DNA of 14,595 bases, from the NCBI GenBank assembly GCA_025456495.1, contig JALOKO010000035.1, forward strand, positions 1 through 14,595, in the 5' to 3' direction. The translations under genes and the position numbers were made by a program. Source of the DNA: Bryobacterales bacterium (lineage in GTDB: Bacteria > Acidobacteriota > Terriglobia > Bryobacterales > Bryobacteraceae). Shown here piece after piece: positions 1 to 7,175 of this stretch (position 1 is its first letter; each line of letters opens with the position of its first letter). The notes below the pieces were generated by a model. The model made no database searches, was not told where the DNA came from, and saw only the letters and a list, made by a program, of their open reading frames with translations.

Positions 1-37
1 CATCATCATCGTGCGCGGCGTGGAAGACGACAACTAG
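1..37 (+). CDS. C-terminal end of an unidentified upstream gene (partial)
   Basis: An open frame enters from the left edge and ends at a TAG at 35-37, giving only the tail IIIVRGVEDDN. It is convergent with the next gene, whose stop codon lies at 50. Eleven residues are too few to name a product. That this is a real gene end is inferred from the tight convergent spacing; it could be chance. Confidence 0.35.
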   Translation, partial: IIIVRGVEDDN

Positions 38-49
38 CCGCAATCGCCC

Positions 50-1210
50 CTACCAGGGCACGGCCTTTTCGGAGTCAAACACAAAACAGTGCGGCCCGGC
101 GGGGTGCTTCCAGAATTGCCCGTGGTTGCCATAGGCATACATCCGGCGGCCCCCGTCATACTCGTCACGCGGGTTCGGCAAGGCGAAGGTGGCGCACAAC
201 CGGTAGGTCTCCGGGGTCAGGATCTTGTACTCGTACCCGATGCCGGTTTCCGGATCCGCAATGCGGCTTACCCCTGACTGGTCGCGGAGAAACTCCAGGC
301 TTTCGGGCAGTTTCGAAGCCTTCTCTGGCGTCGATCCGTCCGTGGACTCGCCCGCGGCCTTGGCCTCCACCTCGGCCTGATTGCCCCATTGTTGAATCTC
401 CTGCGCGATGCGGCGCAGGTCCTCCACCCGGCGCTGGTCAGCTTGCAACCGCCGTTGGTCGGCTGGCATCCCCGCCACCAGCAATCCCGCCACAAACACG
501 GACACCACGCTCACGGTGGCCGCCCATCCCAGCAGCCGCCGCTGTGCTGTACCAAACATCCGCCAACCGCTGCCACCGCCGGGCAAAGAGCTCATGTAGA
601 ACACGAAGATTCCGCCGCAAATCAGTAGAACAATGAGAGATTTCAGCACGTAACGCATGCTCAGCTCGCCCAGCAGGAAGTACCCGGTAAAGCCGATCAG
701 GTCGCCCAGCACCGTTCCGGCGGTCAGCAACAGCGCCAGGTACGTCAGCCACTTGCGCACGCCGGATTGCAGTCGGTCCGGGTTGGCCGCGCTTTCCCGC
801 ATAAGCACCCGGGTCACCAGCACGTAAAGAGGATACGCAACCGCCATCGCCGCCATGCTCCACGTGATGATGCTGCGGACGGATGGGTAGTACCCGCCGC
901 TTACCGCGTCAGGCACCCAGACGTTGACGAGTTGAAAGAGGATGGTTCCCAGTGCGGTCGTCCACACCGCCAGCGCCAGGAAAGACAGCAGGTACAGGAA
1001 GGCCTCGCGGGAGCTCTCCGCCGCTGGCCCGCGTCGCGGCACCGGCATGCCGGTGACGCCCTCCCAGTAACTGCCAATGCTTTGGTAGACATCGTCCGCC
1101 AGCCAGCCTTGCCGGATGAGCAGAGCGGCGAGAAACTCGTCGCTAGCCCCCTGTTGTTTGGCTGCCAGCACGAATTCGCGAAGTTGGGTTCGATTCGTTA
1201 GGTCAGGCAT
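50..1210 (-). CDS. DUF5671-like multi-pass membrane protein
   Basis: This 386-residue protein has a short helical N-terminus (about 1-45) and five hydrophobic segments at roughly 69-97, 113-136, 152-180, 186-206 and 227-247. A charged, probably coiled stretch follows (250-275, repeated DQRR), then a soluble C-terminal domain. The membrane block, beginning with SSREAFLYLLSFLAL, resembles the DUF5671 family. The C-terminal part, with DPETGIGYEYKIL, ATFALPNP and HPAGPHCFVFD, resembles the tails often attached to that domain. The function is unknown. GAGG lies about five bases before the ATG at 1210, which supports this start. The 132 bp upstream, between this gene and the RDD gene, holds that gene's hairpin and no convincing promoter for this one. 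The family assignment is from memory of sequence patterns, so it is moderate; the gene itself is secure. Confidence 0.85.
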   Translation of the reverse strand: MPDLTNRTQLREFVLAAKQQGASDEFLAALLIRQGWLADDVYQSIGSYWEGVTGMPVPRRGPAAESSREAFLYLLSFLALAVWTTALGTILFQLVNVWVPDAVSGGYYPSVRSIITWSMAAMAVAYPLYVLVTRVLMRESAANPDRLQSGVRKWLTYLALLLTAGTVLGDLIGFTGYFLLGELSMRYVLKSLIVLLICGGIFVFYMSSLPGGGSGWRMFGTAQRRLLGWAATVSVVSVFVAGLLVAGMPADQRRLQADQRRVEDLRRIAQEIQQWGNQAEVEAKAAGESTDGSTPEKASKLPESLEFLRDQSGVSRIADPETGIGYEYKILTPETYRLCATFALPNPRDEYDGGRRMYAYGNHGQFWKHPAGPHCFVFDSEKAVPW

Positions 1211-1301
1211 GCCATCCTCAACTGCACTTCCACAGCCAAAGCCCCGCAGGTATCCATATCAAGGACGTAGGCCTGGTCGGCGCCTCTCCAACTGCAAAGT
1301 G

Positions 1302-1341
1302 CTGGACATTCCGTGCCTGGAGATATACACGAAATGTCCAG
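1302..1341 (-). terminator. Hairpin terminator of the RDD gene
   Basis: Arms of 14 nt at 1302-1315 and 1328-1341 flank a 12-nt loop. The only imperfect pair is a G-U wobble in minus-strand RNA but an A-C mismatch in plus-strand RNA, so the structure is selective for the minus strand. It begins one base after the TAG of the RDD gene. The bases that follow (CACTTTGCAGTT) are not a true U-tract, so termination may be weak or factor-assisted. Confidence 0.6.
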
Positions 1342-1342
1342 T

Positions 1343-2041
1343 CTAGGGCTGCCGCTCCACCACCACCGTATTCGCAATCAAATCGTGCAGCGCCTGCTTG
1401 TGCTGCGTGAACAGCGCCAACAGGTAGCCCACGCCCAGGAAAGCGCCCGATAGGAACATGCGCACTGCAAAGCGGATAAGGCTTTGCCCTTTGGTGAGCG
1501 TATGCCCATCCATGCGGATGACGCGCAAGCCCATCCACTGCTTGCCCAGGGTCCCCTGCGCCGGGCTGGTTTCCAACAACATGTAATAGAGGGCAGGGCC
1601 TGCAATGGCCAGTGGAGCAATTACCAACAGGCCCAGCACTCCACCCACCGCCACCACTGTGTCGCCGCCCGCGGCGCCCAGGATCGCGGCCGCGATGGCC
1701 CCAACCATGAACAGGCCACCCACCACAACGCCAATCAGCAAACCATCAATCACCATCGCGAAGAAACGCATGTGGAAGGGCGCGTACGTTCCCGCCGGAT
1801 GGCCAGTGGGCGCTGTGCTTTGCGCCCGGACCGGGGACGCGCCAGACCGCGCGCCGGGTGTCGCCGCATAGCCCTGTGGCCCGGGTGGGCCGGGGAAGGT
1901 GGGCGGCGGGCTACCAGGGAAGGTTGGGTTGCGAAAATCCTGCACGCCCCCGTGCGCTGCGGTGTAGGGGTCGGGATGGCCGCTCGATGGCGGGTATCCG
2001 GTTGGCTGGGAATCCGGTTGCATCAGCGTAAGGTCTACCAT
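1343..2041 (-). CDS. RDD-family membrane protein with proline-rich N-terminus
   Basis: This 232-residue protein has a low-complexity N-terminus rich in Pro, Gly and Ser (about 8-85), probably cytoplasmic and disordered. An RDD domain follows: MRFFAMVIDGLL at 91-102 holds the characteristic Arg and Asp, with hydrophobic segments at about 98-122, 130-157 and 195-212. The conserved TLGKQWMGLRV (164-174) and the closing HDLIANTVVV (219-228) are also present. RDD proteins are small membrane proteins of largely unknown role; some are implicated in ion exchange or membrane stress. No strong ribosome-binding site precedes the ATG at 2041, and the ATG at 2023 (MQPDSQ) is a possible alternative. The gene is divergent from the transketolase pair across about 100 bp, and a hairpin directly follows its stop. 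Confidence 0.88.
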   Translation of the reverse strand: MVDLTLMQPDSQPTGYPPSSGHPDPYTAAHGGVQDFRNPTFPGSPPPTFPGPPGPQGYAATPGARSGASPVRAQSTAPTGHPAGTYAPFHMRFFAMVIDGLLIGVVVGGLFMVGAIAAAILGAAGGDTVVAVGGVLGLLVIAPLAIAGPALYYMLLETSPAQGTLGKQWMGLRVIRMDGHTLTKGQSLIRFAVRMFLSGAFLGVGYLLALFTQHKQALHDLIANTVVVERQP

Positions 2042-2105
2042 ATCGTTCGCGTGGATGCTACCCCGCCGTTCCCATCCGGTTACCGCCTGCCACCGCGCGA
2101 ACGAT
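2042..2105. repeat. Perfect 10-bp inverted repeat between divergent genes
   Basis: ATCGTTCGCG at 2042-2051 recurs as its exact reverse complement at 2096-2105, 44 bp apart. The pair lies between the RDD start and the transketolase start. One arm abuts the RDD start codon and the other lies about 20 bp before a possible transketolase -10. It could be a pair of operator half-sites able to loop, or chance. Confidence 0.4.
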
Positions 2106-2120
2106 GGCCCATGGCCCCTG

Positions 2121-2129
2121 TGTTAGGCT
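2121..2129 (+). promoter_or_regulatory. Possible extended -10 of the transketolase operon
   Basis: TGTTAGGCT fits the extended -10 form TGnTAnnnT, ten bases before an ATG at 2140 and nineteen before the preferred ATG at 2149. There is no clear -35. If it is used, the transcript has almost no 5' leader. This is a motif match only. Confidence 0.25.
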
Positions 2130-2148
2130 GAAAATCTGGATGCCTTCG

Positions 2149-2970
2149 ATGAAGAAAACAAGCAACGTAGCGGAATTGGAAGCAATCGCCAAACAAGTGC
2201 GTCGTGACATCGTCACCATGATTACCGCCGCCAAGTCCGGCCACCCGGGTGGTTCGCTGTCTGCGGTGGAGATCCTGGTGACTCTCTACTTCGACAAGTT
2301 CCAGCACGATCCCTCCAATCCTGACTGGGCTCACCGTGACCACTTCATCCTCTCCAAAGGCCACGCCGCGCCCGTGCTGTATTCGGTTCTGGCCGAATGC
2401 GGCTACACCCCCAAGGATCAGTTAAACCACCTGCGTCGTCTTGGCAGCCTCTATCAGGGCCACCCCGACGTGCGCTTCATCCCAATGTTGGACGCCTCCA
2501 CCGGTTCCTTGGGTCAGGGCCTTTCCTTTGCGCTTGGCATGGGCGCCGCCGCGAAGCTGGATGGCCGTTCCAGTCGCATTTACTGCGTCCTGGGCGACGG
2601 CGAAATCCAGGAGGGCCAAATCTGGGAGGCCGCCATGTTCGGCGCCTTCCACAACGTCACCAACGTCGTGCCCATCGTCGACTACAACCGCATTCAGTTG
2701 GATGGATTCGTCAAGGACATTCTCGACATTGAACCGCTGGCGGCCAAGTGGGAGAGCTTCGGCTACTACCCCTTGGAGGTGGATGGCCACGACATTGCCG
2801 CCCTTCAGGCAGCCTTTGACGACGCCGCCGCTCGCACCGATAAGCCCACCTGCATCATCGCCCACACCGTCAAGGGCAAGGGCGTCTCCTTCATGGAGGA
2901 CAACCCGAAGTATCACGGTTCCGCACCCACCGCAGAGGAACTGGAGAAGGCGCTGGCGGAGTTGGCTTAG
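2149..2970 (+). CDS. Transketolase, N-terminal (thiamine diphosphate-binding) subunit
   Basis: This is half of a split transketolase, which transfers two-carbon ketol units between sugar phosphates in the non-oxidative pentose phosphate pathway in the cytoplasm. With the start at 2149 it has 273 residues, usual for the N-terminal subunit. Visible marks are SGHPGGSLSAV (30-40), the GHAAPVLY segment (71-78), the GHPD loop (104-107) and the thiamine diphosphate/metal motif starting GDGEIQEG at 149 and closing with YN at 179-180. The frame is open upstream to ATGs at 2140 and 2104. I prefer 2149 because homology-like sequence starts there and GGA lies eight bases before it; 2140 is nearly as good. 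The C-terminal subunit follows after 55 bp on the same strand, so the two form an operon. A 1-deoxyxylulose-5-phosphate synthase-type role is less likely given the split layout. Confidence 0.93.
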   Translation: MKKTSNVAELEAIAKQVRRDIVTMITAAKSGHPGGSLSAVEILVTLYFDKFQHDPSNPDWAHRDHFILSKGHAAPVLYSVLAECGYTPKDQLNHLRRLGSLYQGHPDVRFIPMLDASTGSLGQGLSFALGMGAAAKLDGRSSRIYCVLGDGEIQEGQIWEAAMFGAFHNVTNVVPIVDYNRIQLDGFVKDILDIEPLAAKWESFGYYPLEVDGHDIAALQAAFDDAAARTDKPTCIIAHTVKGKGVSFMEDNPKYHGSAPTAEELEKALAELA

Positions 2971-3025
2971 GCGCCACGCGCGGTCACCTCGGCTCAGGTA
3001 CGGCGAAACCGAAAGAGGATCTATC

Positions 3026-3988
3026 ATGCCACTCAGCACAACCTACGAATTGAAGGCGGGAATGGCCACCCGCGAAGCCTTTGGGCGCACCCTGGCGGAA
3101 CTGGGCAAGACCAATCCCCACGTCGTGGTCTGCGACGCCGATCTGTCCAAGTCCACCATGACTCACTTCTTCGCCCAGGCATTCCCGGAGCGTTTCTTTT
3201 CCTGCGGAATCGCCGAAGCCAACATGGTGGGCATCGCCGCAGGCCTGGCTGCCGCTGGAAAGATTCCCTTCGCCTCCAGTTTCTCCGCCTTCGTCGTCAA
3301 CAAGGGCTTTGAGCAACTGCGCACCGTGGTGGCTTACCCCGGCTTGAACGTCAAGGTGGTGGGCACCCACAGCGGCATTTCCATCGGTGAGGACGGCCCT
3401 TCCCAGATGAGCATTGAGGACATTGCCCTCGCCTGCTCCTTGCCTGGATTCGCCGTGCTCTCTCCCGCCGATGAGCTTTCCATGGCCGCCTGCATCCGCT
3501 TGGCTGCCGACACCGTCGGCCCCTTCTTCATCCGCGCCGGTCGTCCCAAGGCAAAGATCATTTATGATTCCGCCGACGGCTTCGCTGTAGGTGGATCCCG
3601 CGAACTGCTCGCCGGGGCTGACCTCACCCTGATGGCCCACGGCTTGATGGTGGCCGAGTGCATCCTTGCCGCGCAAACCCTGGATGCGGAAGGGGTCAGC
3701 GCGCGCGTGGTTGACATGTACTCCATCAAGCCACTTGACCGCGACGCCGTTGTTCGCGCTGCCCGGGAGACCGGCGCCATCGTGGTTGCTGAAGAACACC
3801 TGGCCGATGGCGGTTTGGGTGTCCGTGTTTCGCAGGTCGTTGCCCAGGAGTCGCCCTGCCCCATGGAGTTTGTTGGCCTTTCCGGCTATGCTGAGTCTGG
3901 AACTCCAGACGAATTGCTCGATAAGTATGGCATGCGCGCCTCGAATGTCCTGGCTGCCGCACGCAAGGTTCTGGCGCGCAAGTCCTAA
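3026..3988 (+). CDS. Transketolase, C-terminal subunit
   Basis: This is the second half of the split enzyme: the pyrimidine-binding domain plus the C-terminal transketolase domain, 320 residues. The catalytic Glu that activates thiamine is E64 in SCGIAEANMVGIAAGL. THSGISIGEDGPSQMSIED (114-132) is the typical substrate/cofactor loop, and residues from about 190 on form the C-terminal domain (SARVVDMYSIKPLD at 225-238). The open frame runs further upstream, but the start at 3026 is fixed by a strong ribosome-binding site, AAAGAGG, just before it and by the family's usual start. It should assemble with the product of the preceding gene into an active heteromer. No break or missing key residue is seen. 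Confidence 0.94.
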   Translation: MPLSTTYELKAGMATREAFGRTLAELGKTNPHVVVCDADLSKSTMTHFFAQAFPERFFSCGIAEANMVGIAAGLAAAGKIPFASSFSAFVVNKGFEQLRTVVAYPGLNVKVVGTHSGISIGEDGPSQMSIEDIALACSLPGFAVLSPADELSMAACIRLAADTVGPFFIRAGRPKAKIIYDSADGFAVGGSRELLAGADLTLMAHGLMVAECILAAQTLDAEGVSARVVDMYSIKPLDRDAVVRAARETGAIVVAEEHLADGGLGVRVSQVVAQESPCPMEFVGLSGYAESGTPDELLDKYGMRASNVLAAARKVLARKS

Positions 3989-4047
3989 CGATTCCGGCCG
4001 TCCTGCGTACCTCAAACAGGGTTTGCGGCGCGGATGGAGTGATTGCA

Positions 4048-4458
4048 GTGTCGATGATTGAAGCAGTATCCAGCGGGACCTCGCGCAAACGGAAGTCCTC
4101 GAAACCTCGGGCCTCCGCCAAGCGGGCCAAGCTCCCGGCAAACTCCTCCGACGCCGCCGGACTCGTCCCGCAGCAAGCCATCCCGGGTGCTCCGGCTGAT
4201 GATCTCGCCCATCAGGTGAGAGCCGTCATCCGCAGCTTTCACTCCAGTGTGGCCTCGCCCCTGGCCTCCATCGGTCTCCAGTTGGAGCTCTTGCGTACTG
4301 ATCCTTCCGTCGGGCCCGATGCCAGTGCTGAACTCCGGCGCATTACCAGTGGCCTCGATGACATCATTGATGTTGTGCGTGCATCCAACCGGCAGTTACG
4401 TCGGCTGGAGCAGCAGATTCTCTCCCAGGAGGATGGGCCTCTCGCATCGACAGATTAG
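4048..4458 (+). CDS. Short histidine-kinase dimerisation-domain-like protein (no ATPase domain)
   Basis: This protein of about 136 residues is not confidently recognised. Residues 1-50 are basic, Ser/Ala/Lys-rich and probably disordered. From about 52 to 125 it is helical. FHSSVASPLASIGLQLELL (64-82) reads like the first helix of a histidine-kinase dimerisation/phosphotransfer domain, with H65 in place of the phospho-accepting His. ELRRITSGLDDIIDVVR (95-111) reads like the second helix. The usual acidic residue after the His is Ser here, and no ATP-binding domain follows; a stop comes at 4456-4458. The GTG at 4048 has GGAG eight bases upstream; ATG 4054 and GTG 4039 are alternatives. It starts 59 bp after the transketolase and lies before a response regulator, suggesting a phosphotransfer or inhibitory partner. 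A decayed kinase or an unrelated coiled coil is possible. Confidence 0.6.
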   Translation: MSMIEAVSSGTSRKRKSSKPRASAKRAKLPANSSDAAGLVPQQAIPGAPADDLAHQVRAVIRSFHSSVASPLASIGLQLELLRTDPSVGPDASAELRRITSGLDDIIDVVRASNRQLRRLEQQILSQEDGPLASTD

Positions 4459-4752
4459 CCCCCTTCGTACTGCGATTCGCTTAGTACCCTTGGGTCTCTT
4501 CGCCGCTGCAACGTCTTGGAATTACTAGAGTTTCCTGATACGTTGGGGAGGGTTCTTCCCATGTGTAGCAAGGTGCTTGCCCTGCCCGGCAACACCAGTT
4601 GAGGATTGTCGTTTCCTCCGTGGTTGCGTCGCTGTCATCGGTTGTCGCCAGGGAGAGTATACGATTGGCGATCAGGTCATAGGCAGATGGACGCACCGCT
4701 TCGTTCCGCACAGCGCAAAGTCGTGGCGACGCCGCGGCTGGCTGCTCGTCCT
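4459..4752 (+). other. 294-bp intergenic stretch before the response regulator
   Basis: No convincing gene is present. Open frames from TTG 4606 and ATG 4687 run into the response regulator but lack family-like sequence before 4753. A weak promoter-like pair, TTGGAA at 4516-4521 and TACGTT at 4539-4544 (17-bp spacer), and a TATACGAT at 4658-4665 are the only candidate control elements. No strong hairpin separates the kinase-like gene from the regulator. Confidence 0.4.
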
Positions 4753-5418
4753 ATGAGCTCTCGCATCCTTATCGTCGACGACCACCGCATCTTCCGGGAA
4801 GGCATCCGGAATCTGTTGCAGCAAACCCGCGACTACGAAGTCGTGGGTGAGGCTGGTGATGTAGAGCACGCCGTCGCCCTCGCCTCGAAATTCAAACCGG
4901 ACGTGGTGGTGCTTGACCTCATGCTGGACCGCAGCGACGGCCTCAGCGCCATCGCCCCCATCCGCGCCCATTCCCCGCATTCCAAGATCGTGGTCCTCTC
5001 CATGAATGATGACGAGGTCGTCATCAGCCACGCCCTGCAACTCGGGGCGCGCGGCTTTGTACTCAAGCGAGCCTCATCCGATGATCTGCGCCTGGCCCTG
5101 CGCGCTGTCGAAGCCGGTGGCATCTACCTCTCGCCAGAGGTGTCAGAGAACGTCCTCACTCGCGTCCAGAATGCGGGCGCCCGCAGAAAGCCAACCGCTC
5201 CCGGCCTCACCGGATTGTCCCCCCGCGAGTTTGAAGTGCTGGAGCTCGTGGCTGAGGGAAAAAGCAGCAAGGATGTCGCCCAGCTTCTGAATCTGCGCGT
5301 GGAGACGGTTCGCACTTACCGCAAGACCATCATGCGCAAGCTGGGTGTCAATCACGTGGCCGGCCTGGTGAACCTTGCCATGCAGGCTGGCTTACTTCGC
5401 CGTCAGCCAAAGTCCTGA
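4753..5418 (+). CDS. NarL/FixJ-family response regulator (REC + LuxR-type HTH)
   Basis: This is a two-component response regulator of 221 residues, the usual size for the family. The receiver domain covers about 3-118, with the acidic pair D9/D10, phospho-acceptor D55 (VVVLDLML), the switch Ser at 83 and the conserved Lys 105, so it looks competent for phosphorylation. The LuxR-type helix-turn-helix spans about 155-214, starting LSPREFEVLELVAEGKSS and including VETVRTYRKTIMRKLGV. It is therefore a DNA-binding transcription factor. No complete sensor kinase lies next to it; the upstream gene has only a kinase-like dimerisation segment. The start at 4753 matches where the family begins (MSSRILIVDDH) but has no clear ribosome-binding site; ATG 4687, with AGGT eight bases upstream, would add 22 residues. 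The targets are unknown. Confidence 0.93.
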   Translation: MSSRILIVDDHRIFREGIRNLLQQTRDYEVVGEAGDVEHAVALASKFKPDVVVLDLMLDRSDGLSAIAPIRAHSPHSKIVVLSMNDDEVVISHALQLGARGFVLKRASSDDLRLALRAVEAGGIYLSPEVSENVLTRVQNAGARRKPTAPGLTGLSPREFEVLELVAEGKSSKDVAQLLNLRVETVRTYRKTIMRKLGVNHVAGLVNLAMQAGLLRRQPKS

Positions 5419-5476
5419 GATTTCTCCGTAGAACCCGATCCCCTTCCGATTTCCCGTCTATCCCTCCGCGTGAGGC

Positions 5477-5484
5477 TATACAAT
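5477..5484 (+). promoter_or_regulatory. -10-like element before the amidohydrolase
   Basis: TATACAAT contains TACAAT, a five-of-six match to the sigma-70 -10, 27 bp before the ATG at 5511. No good -35 is found at the right distance. GGGAGG at 5492-5497 would be the ribosome-binding site, although its 13-base spacing to the ATG is long. Confidence 0.35.
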
Positions 5485-5510
5485 GAAACCCGGGAGGCGA
5501 ACCACCACGT

Positions 5511-6464
5511 ATGAGTGCCGCCAATTTGGCCATCGCCGATGCACACCTGCATTTCTTCTCGTACAACTATTTCCGGATGCTCACCGCCCAGCGCGGCGTC
5601 AGCGCCAGTCCGGAGAACGTTGCCTCTACCCTGCGCATGCTGCAGTGGGAACTCCCGGATGAGTCACCCCGCGCTTTCGCCGCCCGGTGGGTAGCGGAAC
5701 TCGATCGTCATCACGTGGCCCAGGCCGCCCTGCTGGCTTCCTTGCCAGGTGATGAACCTTCGGTGGCCGAGGCCATCGCTGCCTACCCTCATCGCTTCTT
5801 TGGCTATTTCTTTCTCAATCCGATGATGGACAACGCCACCGAGGTCCTGCGCAGGGCCTTTGATAGCGGCTTGCGCGGACTGTGCCTGCTGCCCGCCATG
5901 CACCGCTTTTCCCTGCGCGAGGCGCGCGTGGAGGCCGCGGTCCGCGTTGCGTCCGAAACCCCCGGAGCAGTTGTGTTTGTCCATTGTGGCCTGCTTGCCG
6001 TGGGCGTCCGTGGAAAACTGGGCCTGTCGTCGCGCTTCGACATGAGCTATTCCAACCCCATCGATTTGCATGCGTTGGCTCTGCTCTATCCTCAGGTGCC
6101 GTTCGTCATCCCGCACTTCGGCGCCGGCTTCCTCCGCGAAGCCTTGATGGTGGCCCACCTCTGCCCGAACGTTTACTTCGATACCTCCAGCCATAACGGC
6201 TGGACGCGCTTCCTGGAGGGGAACGTCTCGTTGGAGGATGTCTTTCGGAAGGCTCTGGACGTCGCCGGTCCCCAGCGCCTGCTGTTTGGATCGAACTCTG
6301 GCGGCTTCCCCGCGGGCTGGGATCGCACCGTGCTGGAAAGCCAACTGCAGGTGATGGACACGCTTGGACTCGCCGAGACAGACCGCGCCGATATTCTGGG
6401 CGGCAACCTGCGGCGCATCCTGGGCAAGGGCCAGGCCCTTGGCTCCGGCGCAACCCCCATCTAG
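5511..6464 (+). CDS. COG2159-type amidohydrolase-family protein, metal site altered
   Basis: This 317-residue TIM-barrel protein is of the amidohydrolase 2 (COG2159) type, whose members hydrolyse or decarboxylate varied substrates using a bound metal. The metal-binding HxH is at 12/14 in ADAHLHFF. The later barrel His residues appear to be H158 in VVFVHCG and H202 in IPHFGAG. The terminal barrel motif, normally FGSD or FGTD, reads LLFGSNSGGFPAGW (257-270), with Asn 262 in place of the metal-binding Asp. The closing ILGGNLRRIL is typical. The substrate cannot be told from the sequence. The gene follows the response regulator by 92 bp with its own -10-like element, and converges with the kor operon. 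A GC-rich palindrome at 6425-6441, inside the last codons, could help end transcription. The Asn suggests altered chemistry or loss of catalysis. Confidence 0.88.
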   Translation: MSAANLAIADAHLHFFSYNYFRMLTAQRGVSASPENVASTLRMLQWELPDESPRAFAARWVAELDRHHVAQAALLASLPGDEPSVAEAIAAYPHRFFGYFFLNPMMDNATEVLRRAFDSGLRGLCLLPAMHRFSLREARVEAAVRVASETPGAVVFVHCGLLAVGVRGKLGLSSRFDMSYSNPIDLHALALLYPQVPFVIPHFGAGFLREALMVAHLCPNVYFDTSSHNGWTRFLEGNVSLEDVFRKALDVAGPQRLLFGSNSGGFPAGWDRTVLESQLQVMDTLGLAETDRADILGGNLRRILGKGQALGSGATPI

Positions 6465-6515
6465 GGTTCGCCCTTCGGATTGCTTACCTGCCGCACCCCG
6501 GTTCCTCCGCGCCAG

Positions 6516-7175
6516 CTAGTCCAGCCACGCCGCGTATTCTGGAATCTGGTCGCACTCGCTGGCGGGCAGCCGGCTCTCCAGGCAGGCCCTTCCCACCTCG
6601 TATCCGGCTTGGAGCGCATCCTTGTTCAAGGCGGCCATCGACGCTGGCACAGAACTCAGCACCGCCTGCTCCATGGCCTTGCGGCTCACCACTTCGGTTA
6701 CCGCACCAAAGAAGCCCAGCATGACGATGTTTTGCACCACTCGCTTGCCCAGCTTTTCCGCAATGCGCGTGGCCGGAACACCGTACGTACGCACCCTTTC
6801 GGGCAGGTCCTGCTGGATGCGCACCAGGTCGCGTTCCACCAGCAGCAGTCCGCCCTGCTTGAGTTCCGGTACAAACTTCCCGAAGGCCTCCTGCGACATC
6901 GCCACCAGGATGTCTGCCTTGGTCACATAGGGGTACAGCACCGGGTGCCGCGCCACAATCAGCTGTGCGCTGCACGCGCCGCCGCGCGCTTCCGGTCCGA
7001 AATTCTGGGTCATCGTCGCGTGAACCCCATCGAAGATGGCCGCTGCCTTCCCCAAAATCTGGGCCGCCAGGATCACTCCCTGCCCACCGAATCCCGCCAC
7101 CCGGATCTCGGTAAGCTCACGCTCTACTGCGTCCGGCGCCGCCGCCACTTCCCTGCGGGAGGCTAGTTCTGGCAT
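6516..7175 (-). CDS. korC: 2-oxoacid:ferredoxin oxidoreductase, gamma subunit
   Basis: This is the gamma subunit of the four-subunit enzyme that oxidatively decarboxylates a 2-oxoacid with CoA, reducing ferredoxin, or runs in reverse to fix CO2. It has 219 residues, with a non-conserved N-terminus of about 20, then the signature RVAGFGGQGV (25-34), TQNFGPEARGGACSA (56-70) and the remainder of the Rossmann-like domain. It is the last gene of the operon. It overlaps korB by 13 bp and has GGGGGAG four bases before its ATG, so translation is probably coupled. The intergenic region downstream is short (51 bp) and convergent with the amidohydrolase. The gamma assignment is secure; the substrate is inferred from the whole operon. 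Confidence 0.94.
   Translation of the reverse strand: MPELASRREVAAAPDAVERELTEIRVAGFGGQGVILAAQILGKAAAIFDGVHATMTQNFGPEARGGACSAQLIVARHPVLYPYVTKADILVAMSQEAFGKFVPELKQGGLLLVERDLVRIQQDLPERVRTYGVPATRIAEKLGKRVVQNIVMLGFFGAVTEVVSRKAMEQAVLSSVPASMAALNKDALQAGYEVGRACLESRLPASECDQIPEYAAWLD

Noticed and set aside
2441..3025. Extension of the transketolase C-terminal frame upstream of 3026
   Set aside because: The extra 195 codons overlap the N-terminal subunit gene and are low-complexity; the strong ribosome-binding site at 3012-3020 sets the start.
2984..4141. A 385-codon minus-strand open frame opposite the transketolase C-terminal gene
   Set aside because: Its composition (Gly, His, Ala, Asp runs) mirrors the codon bias of the sense gene, with no recognisable motif; it spans the end of the neighbouring gene as well.
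5664..6344. A 226-codon minus-strand open frame inside the amidohydrolase gene
   Set aside because: It is a shadow of the sense gene; the sense product carries the family motifs.
6425..6441. GC-rich palindrome CAAGGGCC-A-GGCCCTTG near the end of the amidohydrolase gene, plus AGGG-TTCG-CCCT at 6463-6474
   Set aside because: The first is coding sequence and the second has only four base pairs; neither is followed by a U-tract, so I do not call them terminators.
6480..7166. A 228-codon plus-strand open frame opposite korC
   Set aside because: It is antisense to a well-conserved subunit, with no motif and no ribosome-binding site.
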